NCBI GenBank assembly: GCA_031286695.1
Contig: JAITTY010000009.1
Span: 352,659 to 416,658, forward strand
From: Sphingobacterium sp.
Lineage (GTDB): Bacteria; Bacteroidota; Bacteroidia; Sphingobacteriales; Sphingobacteriaceae
Direction: 5' to 3'
Length of the DNA: 64,000 nt
The notes below the pieces were generated by a model that saw only the letters and a list, made by a program, of their open reading frames with translations, did not search any database and was not told the DNA's origin. Numbering within the stretch: the stretch's first letter is position 1; each line of letters opens with the position of its first letter. Both the position numbers and the translations under genes were made by a program. Shown piece by piece: positions 1-8,027 of the stretch.

Positions 1-602
1 AAAGCATCATAGAGTGGTCTCAAATACGGATCTACCTTCTCTTTCAGATCTCCTGGCAAAAAACCAAGATTTTCACCAGCTTCCACCGCCGGCCTTGTTA
101 AAATGATCCTTTTGATTTCTTTATTTCGAAGTGCTCTAACAGCTAAGGCAACTGCCGTATAGGTCTTTCCTGTACCTGCTGGTCCTATAGCAAATAAGAT
201 GTCATTTTTCGAAATACTATCCACCATTTTCCGCTGGTTGGCAGTGCGCGCACGTACGATCAGTCCATTAGGTCCATAAACGATCGGTTCGGATCCGAAG
301 GCAGCATGTTTGGCCGCCAGTTCCTTTTCCTGTTGGGCAGCAGAACCTGCGTTTGCTCCTAGGAGATTTTCAAAATCCAATAAAGTAATGTTGTTAAATT
401 TCTCCAGATGAGCCATGACTTCCTTAAACGATTGCTCAAACAGATCTAATTCCTTCGCGTCTCCCAACACCTTCATTTCACTTCCCCGAGCTACAATCCG
501 CAGTTTTGGGAATTGCTTCTTCAAATAATCGAAGTGCTCATTGTCTGCTCCCCATAATATGGGCAAATTCAGACCATCTAATGCAATTAGTAATTCGTTC
601 AA
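1..602 (-). CDS. phoH: PhoH family protein, partial (C-terminus off the left edge)
   Basis: Cytoplasmic ATPase of the PhoH family (RecA-like P-loop, linked to phosphate starvation and RNA metabolism; exact substrate unknown). About 200 residues are visible. The reverse strand encodes ILFAIGPAGTGKTYTAVALA, a Walker A motif typical of PhoH, followed by IILTRPAVEAGE and LGFLPGDLKEKVDPYLRPLYDA-type sequence, which is highly conserved in the family. The start is taken as TTG at 602: a TAA stop lies two codons upstream in frame, and the first in-frame ATG is far inside the conserved N-terminal region. It is divergent from the SAM hydrolase-type gene at 954. Confidence 0.93.
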   Translation of the reverse strand, partial: MNELLIALDGLNLPILWGADNEHFDYLKKQFPKLRIVARGSEMKVLGDAKELDLFEQSFKEVMAHLEKFNNITLLDFENLLGANAGSAAQQEKELAAKHAAFGSEPIVYGPNGLIVRARTANQRKMVDSISKNDILFAIGPAGTGKTYTAVALAVRALRNKEIKRIILTRPAVEAGENLGFLPGDLKEKVDPYLRPLYDA

Positions 603-953
603 ATTTTATCCTATTTAGAATTAATTAGATTGTAGCCATTACACAACATCGTCCCTGTATAATACTATTCAAAATTAACGTATTCTAACGAAACAACCAA
701 GAAGATACAGTGCACAAAAAAGGATGATTTAGAAGGCTATGGAAACAAGAGACAAGGGGATGCAAAGATTTCCTTATGCACAAAATGTTCGCTATGTTTG
801 TGTATATCAATCGAAAAAAGACAGATTCAAAATAAGTTATCCAATTAGCTTTATAAATCATCTGATAAATAGTAATTTTGTCCACTATTTAGATAAATTT
901 AAGGGTATATTTAAGGGAATTCGACAGCAATTCGATCTAGGATTTAGATTATA
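603..953. other. Intergenic region between phoH and the DUF62 gene
   Basis: No convincing gene. An open frame at 739-954 (71 codons) has no recognisable domain and abuts the next start by chance. A TAnnTTTG match (TAATTTTG, 873-880) could be the -7 element for the gene at 954, but no good -33 partner lies 19 bases upstream. The region presumably holds the two divergent promoters. Confidence 0.5.
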
Positions 954-1742
954 ATGGCAGTAATTACATTAACAACAGACTTAGGACACAAAGATTTTTA
1001 TCAAGCCGCGTTAAAAGGTAGTCTTTTATCGCAATTGTCTGGTGCCAATATTGTCGATATTACCCATGAAATTCCAGCATTCAATATCCCACGGGCAGCC
1101 TTTGTATTGGGTAACGCTTACCACTATTTCCCGAAAGGAACCGTTCACATTATCGGAATTAACACCCTGTTTCATGAAGAGTCGAAATATATCGGCATGA
1201 AATACAACGATCATTATTTCGTCGGGGCCGACAATGGTATTTTCAGTCTATTGCTAAACGGCAATGAACCACAGGAACTGTATGAGCTCAACTTAATGCA
1301 AGACCTTCGGTATCTTCATTTCCCCCTCGCCGATATTCTTTCTAAGTCAGCTTGTCATATCGCCAAAGGAGGCAAACTAAAAGAGATCGGCACCCCAATG
1401 CAGCAACTCATCGAAAAAGTAACTTTGCAGCCTATCTTTGATAAAGACATGATCCGGGGCAACGTCATTTATGTTGATGCTTTCGGCAACGCCATTACCA
1501 ATATCTCGAAAGATCTTTTCAATAGAGTTCAAAAAGGGCGTCATTTTGTCCTTTATTTCAAACGTAATGAAACCATTACCAACCTTTCCTGGCATTACAA
1601 CGAAGTCGGTGAAGGCGAGAAGCTTTGTTTATTTGGTATTTCAAATTACCTGGAAATTGCCATCAATAAAGGTAATGCAAGTCAGCTCCTTGGACTTCAT
1701 GACGACGACTCCAATGTAATTCGTATAGAATTTAAAGATTAA
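954..1742 (+). CDS. SAM hydroxide adenosyltransferase (DUF62 / chlorinase-fluorinase family)
   Basis: Enzyme of the DUF62 family, related to fluorinase and chlorinase, whose ordinary bacterial members hydrolyse S-adenosylmethionine to adenosine and methionine with an activated water. At 262 residues it has the usual length. Seen: N-terminal TLTTDLG with the SAM-contacting Asp, VDITHEIPAF, the FVGADNGIFS segment, DAFGNAITNI opening the C-terminal domain, and the C-terminal SNYLEIAINKGNASQLLG. Family membership is clear; hydrolase rather than halogenase activity is inferred from the commonness of the former. It is transcribed alone, divergently from phoH. Confidence 0.88.
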   Translation: MAVITLTTDLGHKDFYQAALKGSLLSQLSGANIVDITHEIPAFNIPRAAFVLGNAYHYFPKGTVHIIGINTLFHEESKYIGMKYNDHYFVGADNGIFSLLLNGNEPQELYELNLMQDLRYLHFPLADILSKSACHIAKGGKLKEIGTPMQQLIEKVTLQPIFDKDMIRGNVIYVDAFGNAITNISKDLFNRVQKGRHFVLYFKRNETITNLSWHYNEVGEGEKLCLFGISNYLEIAINKGNASQLLGLHDDDSNVIRIEFKD

Positions 1743-1903
1743 TTTCATAAATTCATTGGTGGTATTTACCTACCGCCTTATTTTTACCCTCGGCCAGTTT
1801 CACCCGTAGGGCTGAAATTCAGGTATAGCATCGCGGCAAAATAAAATTTCAACGCGTACGTTATTCTTAATTAAATAGTTGATTACACAGATAGTCCAAA
1901 TAC

Positions 1904-2458
1904 ATGATAAAATCTTTAAGATCCCTTTCTTTACTCACCATTTTATTTTGCTTCGTTGGACAGACCAAGTCGCAAACTAATCCAGACTCAACCGCATTTG
2001 AAGTACAACGGAGCCATGTCAATGACCTATTGGATGCCCGACAACAAAAATTCGGCGCCTATGACACGAGCCTCACGCAAAAAACAGGACTTTTTGGTCT
2101 ATTCAAATCAAAAGGTGACATGCAAAAAAGCATTGATATCCTTAAAGATATCGTTATCACCGACAACAATATATTCCTAGAGACTCAAAAACTATTGAAA
2201 ATCAAAGATTTTGAAAAGGATAAATTCCAGCAACTGGCAACAGACTACGACAAACAGGTCTCAGCTTACATAGGCACGATAAGTAAGCTTCAAAAAGAAA
2301 ACGAAAAATTGCGGACACAAGTAAACAAAACATCCGGCAACGGAGGTGTAAGCAATATCCTCCTGTATGTTGCTTTACTTGTCATCTTGGTTTTAGGCTA
2401 TTTACTTTATAAAAACCGTGCACAGCAATTAGCGGCAAAACATCAAAATTTAGGCTAA
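1904..2458 (+). CDS. Exported coiled-coil protein with C-terminal membrane anchor, unknown function
   Basis: Not a family I can name. The 184-residue product starts with a signal-peptide-like segment (residues 1-24, ending near SQTNPD), continues with a charged helical region and a heptad-like stretch around residues 115-142 (ISKLQKENEKLRTQVNK), and ends with one strong membrane helix (about 150-168, ILLYVALLVILVLGYLLY) and a short basic tail. This suggests a periplasmic coiled coil tethered to the inner membrane by its C-terminus. The gene stands alone before the ABC transporter. No catalytic motif was seen. Confidence 0.7.
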   Translation: MIKSLRSLSLLTILFCFVGQTKSQTNPDSTAFEVQRSHVNDLLDARQQKFGAYDTSLTQKTGLFGLFKSKGDMQKSIDILKDIVITDNNIFLETQKLLKIKDFEKDKFQQLATDYDKQVSAYIGTISKLQKENEKLRTQVNKTSGNGGVSNILLYVALLVILVLGYLLYKNRAQQLAAKHQNLG

Positions 2459-2582
2459 ACCTCCTCATGTGCAAGCATTTTTAAAATAGCAGAACAGCCG
2501 AAACAGCTGTTTATCTTAGAAAAAGTGAGATTCAGGTTAAAAAATTGACTAAAGTATGATAGCAAAATATTTTTAATCTCTT

Positions 2583-2590
2583 TACATTTG
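2583..2590 (+). promoter_or_regulatory. -7 element of the ABC transporter promoter
   Basis: TACATTTG matches the Bacteroidota -7 consensus TAnnTTTG exactly and lies 29 bases before the ATG at 2620. No good -33 TTTG is seen 19-21 bases upstream, so only half of the promoter is supported. Confidence 0.45.
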
Positions 2591-2619
2591 TCCTCGCAAC
2601 AAAATTTGAAGTAGCGGAT

Positions 2620-4455
2620 ATGGCAAGAGGATTCAACAGCGGTAATAAACAAGAAGAAGATCTACCAAAACCAAAATTGAATAAGGAGCTCCTCATCAGA
2701 GCATCTAAATTGATGACCTATTTAAAACCTTACCGGTTTAAATTTGGGATCGGCATGTTTTTCTTGGTATTATCCAGTTTGGCCATGCTGGCGTTTCCCG
2801 CTTTGCTTGGTGCCATGATTGATGCTGCGCAAGGCAAGCAAACTTATCCTTGGCTAACCCCACAAGTATATTATATCGGTGGAATTGCCTTTATCATTCT
2901 ATCGTTTCTGTCAGTCGTTTCTTTCTTTCGCATACGCATCTTTGTAGAGATTGCAGAACGTACATTGGCCGCACTCCGCAAGGATACCTACCTCAAACTA
3001 ATTTCATTACCAATCGAATTTTTCGCCAATCGTCGTGTTGGGGAATTAAACAGCCGCTTGTCTGCAGACCTTTCACAGATTCAGGATACGTTAACAACAA
3101 CATTGGCTGAAATTTTAAGACAGTTGATTAGCCTCTGTTTCGGTGTCTTTCTTTTGGTTTGGGTATCGCCCAAACTAGCACTCATGAACCTTTGTATTTT
3201 ACCGATTATCGTTATAGCGGCCATTATTTTCGGAAAATTCATCCGTGAACTATCACGGCAGGCTCAGGATAAAATGGCAGAGTCCAATAGTATCGTTCAA
3301 GAGACGTTATTGGGAATAAGCAATGTAAAGGCATTTGTGAATGAATACTTCGAGTTTAACCGCTACAGTAATCAGATGGATTCAGTCGTAAAATTGGCAG
3401 TCAAAGGAGCTACTTTCCGCGGTGCTTTTGCCTCTTTTATTATCTTCTGTATTTTCGGTGCTGTGATCGCTGTGATCTGGTACGGAGCAGCATTAGTTTC
3501 TATTCATGAGATGACTGTCGGTGACTTAACGACCTACATATTGTATTCGATGTTTGTGGCAGGCTCTATGGGCAGTTTCCCCGAACTATATGCTAACATC
3601 CAACGTTCCTTGGGCGCAAGTGAACGGATTTTAGAAATTTTGGATGAGCCACAGGAAAACCTGAATGTAAAACCCACTTGTAAGGAAGTCCACAAGACCA
3701 TGACCGGAAAACTAAGCTTCAACCACGTTGCTTTTTCTTATCCAAGTCGTCCCGATATTGAAATTCTGAAAGACATTAACTTTACAGCCAATGCTGGCGA
3801 CAAAGTTGCCATAGTCGGGCCAAGCGGAACCGGTAAATCAACAATAGCTTCGTTGATCTTACAATTCTATACTGCCAACAAAGGCGAAGTCTGTTACGAC
3901 GACAAACCAGCATCCGATTTTGAACTTTGCGATATCCGCAACCAGGTCGCTATCGTACCGCAAGATGTTCTGTTATTTGGTGGTACAATACGTGAGAATA
4001 TCGCCTATGGTAAACTAGAGGCTACCGAAGATGAAATTATAGCAGCCGCAAAACGTGCCAATGCCCATCAATTTATCTTAAATTTCCCTGAAGGCTATGA
4101 CACGGTCGTTGGTGAACGCGGCGTCAAACTCTCTGGCGGCCAGCGTCAACGTATCGCCATTGCACGTGCACTGTTAAAAGATCCGGCAATTCTTATCTTG
4201 GACGAAGCTACTTCTTCCTTAGACTCTGAATCAGAAAGACAGGTACAGGATGCATTGGAAGAATTAATGCGTGGACGCACCTCAATTATCATTGCCCACA
4301 GACTATCCACGATTGTAGACGCTGATAAAATTATCGTTGTTGAAAATGGCATCGTATCTGAAAGCGGCACTCACTTTGAACTACTCCAAAAGGAAAGTGG
4401 TCTCTATCAGCATCTCTATAATCTTCAATCCAAGCAGCAGAAGATTGATATGTAA
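2620..4455 (+). CDS. ABC transporter, fused permease and ATP-binding protein (MsbA/exporter type)
   Basis: Half-size ABC exporter of 611 residues that should work as a homodimer in the inner membrane. Residues about 40-340 form a six-helix exporter-type membrane domain; the ATPase domain follows with Walker A VGPSGTGKST (about 399-407), Q-loop IVPQDVLLFG, signature LSGGQRQRIAIAR (about 505), Walker B LILDEATSSLD and H-loop IIIAHRLST. All catalytic elements are intact. The family includes lipid A flippase MsbA and many drug or peptide exporters; the substrate cannot be told from the sequence. It has its own promoter and is followed by a small YtxH-like gene. Confidence 0.93.
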   Translation: MARGFNSGNKQEEDLPKPKLNKELLIRASKLMTYLKPYRFKFGIGMFFLVLSSLAMLAFPALLGAMIDAAQGKQTYPWLTPQVYYIGGIAFIILSFLSVVSFFRIRIFVEIAERTLAALRKDTYLKLISLPIEFFANRRVGELNSRLSADLSQIQDTLTTTLAEILRQLISLCFGVFLLVWVSPKLALMNLCILPIIVIAAIIFGKFIRELSRQAQDKMAESNSIVQETLLGISNVKAFVNEYFEFNRYSNQMDSVVKLAVKGATFRGAFASFIIFCIFGAVIAVIWYGAALVSIHEMTVGDLTTYILYSMFVAGSMGSFPELYANIQRSLGASERILEILDEPQENLNVKPTCKEVHKTMTGKLSFNHVAFSYPSRPDIEILKDINFTANAGDKVAIVGPSGTGKSTIASLILQFYTANKGEVCYDDKPASDFELCDIRNQVAIVPQDVLLFGGTIRENIAYGKLEATEDEIIAAAKRANAHQFILNFPEGYDTVVGERGVKLSGGQRQRIAIARALLKDPAILILDEATSSLDSESERQVQDALEELMRGRTSIIIAHRLSTIVDADKIIVVENGIVSESGTHFELLQKESGLYQHLYNLQSKQQKIDM

Positions 4456-4558
4456 AATTTTGTTAATTATTGATTCTTTTTAAACAAATTCACCCAGAGA
4501 TTGTTCATTTGGTATCATACTTGATTATCATTTGAATATATAACAAAATAGAAGAATT

Positions 4559-4957
4559 ATGAAAAATAGCAAAAATGGATTAGTGGCATTTGCTTTGGTA
4601 GGATTAGCTGCGGGAGCTGCTGCATGGTATCTTTTAGGAACTGATGATGGAAAAAAACAACTAGATCGTGCAAATGATGGCATTAAAAGCTTAACTAAGT
4701 CATTGAAAGATCTTTCAAAAAAAGAAGCTAAAAAAGCCCAAAAACTAGCCAACAGAGCTTCCGCCGAGTTGGACAATCTGAAGTCTAAAGCTCAGGCTGC
4801 TTTTAGCAAAGCTTCGGACGATGCAGATGCACTGAAAAACAAAGCAAAAGAAGCCGGCAGAGAAGCTTTGGACCACGCCAACAATGCCGCTCAAAATTTG
4901 GCAAGCAAAATCGACAATACGACTGATGCTGCAAAGTCCAAAATTTCTAATGCATAA
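4559..4957 (+). CDS. YtxH domain-containing small protein
   Basis: A 132-residue protein with an N-terminal membrane helix (residues about 7-26, ending in the GxxxGxxA-type small-residue run) followed by a long lysine- and alanine-rich amphipathic helical tail with LEA-like repeats of Ala, Lys and Asp. This is the layout of YtxH proteins, a general-stress-associated family of unknown molecular function. The helix places it in the inner membrane with the tail probably in the cytoplasm. It is a single gene between the ABC exporter and ccmB. Confidence 0.75.
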   Translation: MKNSKNGLVAFALVGLAAGAAAWYLLGTDDGKKQLDRANDGIKSLTKSLKDLSKKEAKKAQKLANRASAELDNLKSKAQAAFSKASDDADALKNKAKEAGREALDHANNAAQNLASKIDNTTDAAKSKISNA

Positions 4958-4989
4958 GTAAAAAAACAGCTTTTTTAAGAATTGATGGT

Positions 4990-5028
4990 TTTGGTCACTC
5001 TCGCGGTCAAAATACATTTGTATCTTTG
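4990..5028 (+). promoter_or_regulatory. ccmB promoter with two adjacent -7 boxes
   Basis: A -33 TTTG (4990-4993), a 19-base spacer and a perfect -7 box TACATTTG (5013-5020), followed at once by a second perfect box TATCTTTG (5021-5028). The ccmB ATG is at 5035, so the untranslated leader is about 10 bases or absent, depending on which box is used. Confidence 0.65.
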
Positions 5029-5034
5029 CGGTAT

Positions 5035-5694
5035 ATGACTTTACTGCAACAGGTAAAAACTTTAATTCTTAAAGACATCATTCTGGAATGGCGTTCAAAA
5101 TATGCTATTAATGGAATTCTACTATATGTCGTATCAACTGTTTTCGTCTGCTATCAAGCGTTTAAATCAGTTGATACGACTACTTGGAATGCATTGTTCT
5201 GGATCATCATGCTCTTCGCTTCGATCAATGCAATCAACAAAAGCTTCGTTCAAGAAAATCCCAATCGACAACTCTATTATTACTCTCTGGTCGATCCCAG
5301 AGCAATTATTTTAGCGAAAGTCATCTACAATATGATGATGATGACCCTTCTTGCCATCATTGCCTATTTCGTCTATTCAACGATATTCAGAAACCCTATC
5401 GGTGACCCGGCCCTTTATTTTGTTGCCGTTATCCTTGGCAGCATCAGTTTTGCCACTGTTTTTACCATGATCTCTGGCATTAGTTCCAAAGCAGGTAACA
5501 ACAGCACCTTAATGGCCATCTTAAGTTTCCCCGCAATTATCCCTCTATTAATCGTATTAATCAAGCTATCTCGCAATGCAATAGAAGGCCTGGAAAGGGC
5601 ATCGAGTAGCAAAGAAATAATCGTATTACTTGCAATTAATGTAATCACCATCACTATTTCTTTGTTGTTATTTCCGTACCTTTGGCGAGATTAA
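5035..5694 (+). CDS. ccmB: Heme exporter protein CcmB
   Basis: Inner-membrane permease subunit of the cytochrome c maturation ABC complex (CcmAB, with CcmC and CcmD), which helps release heme-loaded CcmE. The 219-residue protein has the CcmB start LLQQVKTLILKDIILEWRSK and about six membrane helices. I place the start at ATG 5035, because the alternative TTG at 5026 lies inside a -7 promoter element. ccmC follows after 37 bases, which suggests one operon. No ccmA ATPase gene is seen next to it. Confidence 0.88.
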   Translation: MTLLQQVKTLILKDIILEWRSKYAINGILLYVVSTVFVCYQAFKSVDTTTWNALFWIIMLFASINAINKSFVQENPNRQLYYYSLVDPRAIILAKVIYNMMMMTLLAIIAYFVYSTIFRNPIGDPALYFVAVILGSISFATVFTMISGISSKAGNNSTLMAILSFPAIIPLLIVLIKLSRNAIEGLERASSSKEIIVLLAINVITITISLLLFPYLWRD

Positions 5695-5731
5695 ATTTTA
5701 GAATTGAGAACAAACTAAATTCAATTTATCC

Positions 5732-6397
5732 ATGAGAAAAAAATGGTGGAAAATATTAGCAGTAATGATTATCTGTGCTGTCATTATCAATGGTCTTCTA
5801 GGCCCAGTTCCCCGCCTCTTCATCCTTCACGAAAGCATACGCAATGTCTATTTCCATGTTCCGATGTGGTTTGCCATGATTTCGATGTACCTCGTATCTG
5901 TCATATACAGTATTAAATACTTAAATACCGGAAAGCAAGAATATGATCTTATGGCCATAGAAGCTGTAAACACAGGAATCACCTTTTGTTTTCTTGGGCT
6001 TGCGACAGGTATGCTTTGGGCAAACATCACCTGGGGAGAGCCTTGGCCAAATGATCCTAAGCTGAATGGCTCCGCCATAGCGACATTGATGTACCTAGCT
6101 TATCTGGTTCTTCGCAATGCATTGGATGAAGAGCAAAAAAGAGCCAAGATCTCTGCTGTATATAATATCTTCGCCTTTCCCATTATCATCGTATTGATCT
6201 ATATTTTACCCAAACTAACGGATTCCCTACACCCAGGCAGTGGGGGCAACGGAACATTTGCGGATCTTCAGATGAGCAATGAGCTACGCCCTACATTCTA
6301 CAGTTCGGTTATTGGATGGATCCTAATTGCAACGTGGATCTGTACACTCCGTTATAGAATGCGTTTATTGGAGAGAAAGCAAGAATTGAGCGCTTAG
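5732..6397 (+). CDS. ccmC: Cytochrome c biogenesis protein CcmC (heme handling)
   Basis: Inner-membrane heme-handling protein that delivers heme to CcmE. The 221-residue protein has six predicted helices, a periplasmic His in YFHVPMW (His42), and the heme-binding WWD-like tract represented here by ITWGEPWPNDPKLNG (about residues 99-113), which is the form I associate with Bacteroidota CcmC. It follows ccmB closely and precedes a CcmD-like peptide. Identification is firm from the tract plus the neighbour. Confidence 0.9.
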   Translation: MRKKWWKILAVMIICAVIINGLLGPVPRLFILHESIRNVYFHVPMWFAMISMYLVSVIYSIKYLNTGKQEYDLMAIEAVNTGITFCFLGLATGMLWANITWGEPWPNDPKLNGSAIATLMYLAYLVLRNALDEEQKRAKISAVYNIFAFPIIIVLIYILPKLTDSLHPGSGGNGTFADLQMSNELRPTFYSSVIGWILIATWICTLRYRMRLLERKQELSA

Positions 6398-6638
6398 CGA
6401 TATCGAATCTTTTATAGCTAAGAAAATCAATACAGACTATAATTTAAACAAATAAAAACCATCATTATTTATTCAAACCGTATGAAACAAGTTCATGAAT
6501 GCAATAAAAAACACATTGCACATGAATAATCAAATAGGAAATGAATAAATCTGATAGCTTCAAGACAATAAACAACAAACCGAGTGAAAGAACTCATTTA
6601 TACCAATGAGCATAACACTTAATAAATATTTTAAACAA

Positions 6639-6848
6639 ATGAAAAAAATAACATTGTCAATCGCCTTATTACTCCTATCAACTTTGAGCACATTTGCACA
6701 AGATGATGTCGATATGGCGACCGGATTACGTAGTGAAGGTAAGATCTACGTTGTTGTATTGGTCATGTTGGTCATTTTTCTAGGTTTGGCTTTCTTCCTC
6801 TTCTTGCTCGATCGCCGTATCAGCAAATTGGAGAAAAAGAATAAATAG
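6639..6848 (+). CDS. CcmD-like small membrane protein
   Basis: A 69-residue protein. Start chosen at ATG 6639, which gives a clean signal-peptide-like N-terminus (KKITLSIALLLLSTLSTFAQ); the upstream start at 6606 would add 11 polar residues before it. The mature part has one membrane helix (IYVVVLVMLVIFLGLAFFLF) and a basic tail LDRRISKLEKK, like CcmD, which stabilises the CcmC-heme-CcmE complex. The 241-base gap from ccmC holds no gene. Called CcmD-like from layout and position; sequence similarity at this length is weak evidence. Confidence 0.65.
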   Translation: MKKITLSIALLLLSTLSTFAQDDVDMATGLRSEGKIYVVVLVMLVIFLGLAFFLFLLDRRISKLEKKNK

Positions 6849-6868
6849 TATTTTATTGATCCCATACC

Positions 6869-7852
6869 ATGATTATAAGTCAGTTTAGAAATTATTCACC
6901 AATAAATATTTTATTTCTATCCGTCGTAGGTTTTATTCTATGCTTAGGCATATTTCTGCACCTTCCGGACAAACTTGATTCTGTAATCTTTGAGCCTGCT
7001 TTGGGGAATCTTTTGGGAGAAAACAACTTGATCAATCTCTCCCCTTCAACCAATGTTTTTATCACATTGATCTTGACGATCTTTCAGGCTACAATACTCA
7101 ATCGCATCACCAGCCATTTTAATCTGTTAGGGAAACCCAGTTTCCTGGTGGCGTTAATGTACATGACGCTTGCCAGCTTATTTTTGCCATTCCTAGTACT
7201 CTCTCCAACCTTAATCTGCAATTTTATTTCGATATGGATGTTAAGCAAACTGCTCTCCCTCTATCGGCAGACAGATGTTAAAGCCGAAATGTTTGATCTC
7301 GGCATGATCGTGGGCATAGGAAGTCTGATCTATTTTCCATTTCTGAGCATGTTCTTCTTATTGTGGATAGGCTTGCTCATTTTTAGGCCTTTCAATTGGC
7401 GAGAGTGGGTCACACCATTATTAGGTCTTGCAACGGTCTATTTTATCTTGGCAGTTGTCTATCTTTGGACGGGTAAAATGGCGCAATTTTACACCATTTG
7501 GTTGCCATTTACTTACAAATTTCCTACAGCTATCCGCATTCAATTAGTCGATTACCTCGTCCTCGTTCCCGTAATCTTTACCTTGATCCTCTTTCTACTG
7601 GTATTGAAAGACAACTTCTTCAAAAGTGTGGTGCATATTCGCAAGTCATTTCAGTTACTGTTTTTTATGTTATGTCTGGCGATAGTATCCTTCTATTGGA
7701 ATAAAAAACTAACAGAGGCTCATTTTCTGCTTTGTGCGCCTTCTATAGCCATCTATATGGCATATTATTTCACTTACGCCAAAAAGAAATGGTTTTTTGA
7801 GGTCGTATACGCCATTATAACACTAACCATAATCTACTTTCAATTTTTCTAA
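6869..7852 (+). CDS. Polytopic inner-membrane protein, DUF6427-like
   Basis: A 327-residue protein made almost entirely of membrane helices (about ten), starting FRNYSPINILFLSVVGF. It resembles the Bacteroidota membrane proteins grouped as DUF6427, some of which carry a misleading carotene monooxygenase label in databases; I see no catalytic motif to support that label. It starts 20 bases after the CcmD-like gene and may be in the same transcript. Function unknown; glycosyltransferase-like multi-pass topology is possible but not shown. Confidence 0.65.
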   Translation: MIISQFRNYSPINILFLSVVGFILCLGIFLHLPDKLDSVIFEPALGNLLGENNLINLSPSTNVFITLILTIFQATILNRITSHFNLLGKPSFLVALMYMTLASLFLPFLVLSPTLICNFISIWMLSKLLSLYRQTDVKAEMFDLGMIVGIGSLIYFPFLSMFFLLWIGLLIFRPFNWREWVTPLLGLATVYFILAVVYLWTGKMAQFYTIWLPFTYKFPTAIRIQLVDYLVLVPVIFTLILFLLVLKDNFFKSVVHIRKSFQLLFFMLCLAIVSFYWNKKLTEAHFLLCAPSIAIYMAYYFTYAKKKWFFEVVYAIITLTIIYFQFF

Positions 7853-7918
7853 ACAACTGTACAATAAGTGTTTAACCTTTTTTAACAAAATCGGCTTAAC
7901 AAGCTCGCAAAAATTGAA

Positions 7919-7926
7919 TAGTTTTG
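7919..7926 (+). promoter_or_regulatory. Possible -7 element before the outer-membrane barrel gene
   Basis: TAGTTTTG matches TAnnTTTG, about 100 bases before the ATG at 8028. The -33 position (CTTA) is a poor match, so this is a tentative call. Confidence 0.35.
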
Positions 7927-8027
7927 TATGCGATTAAAAGCAAAGAACATTTAATATAAGAGTCAGATAACTCGAAAATTTCACTAAAACTAAATAAACA
8001 TTAGTTTCTCAATTTTATAGATTGACC

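Noticed and set aside
739-954. Open frame of 71 codons before the DUF62 gene
   Set aside because: No recognisable domain, low-complexity tail, and it overlaps the start of a clear gene by chance.
8022-8027. TTG start two codons before the barrel gene ATG
   Set aside because: ATG at 8028 is a better start and gives the same signal peptide; the TTG adds only two residues.
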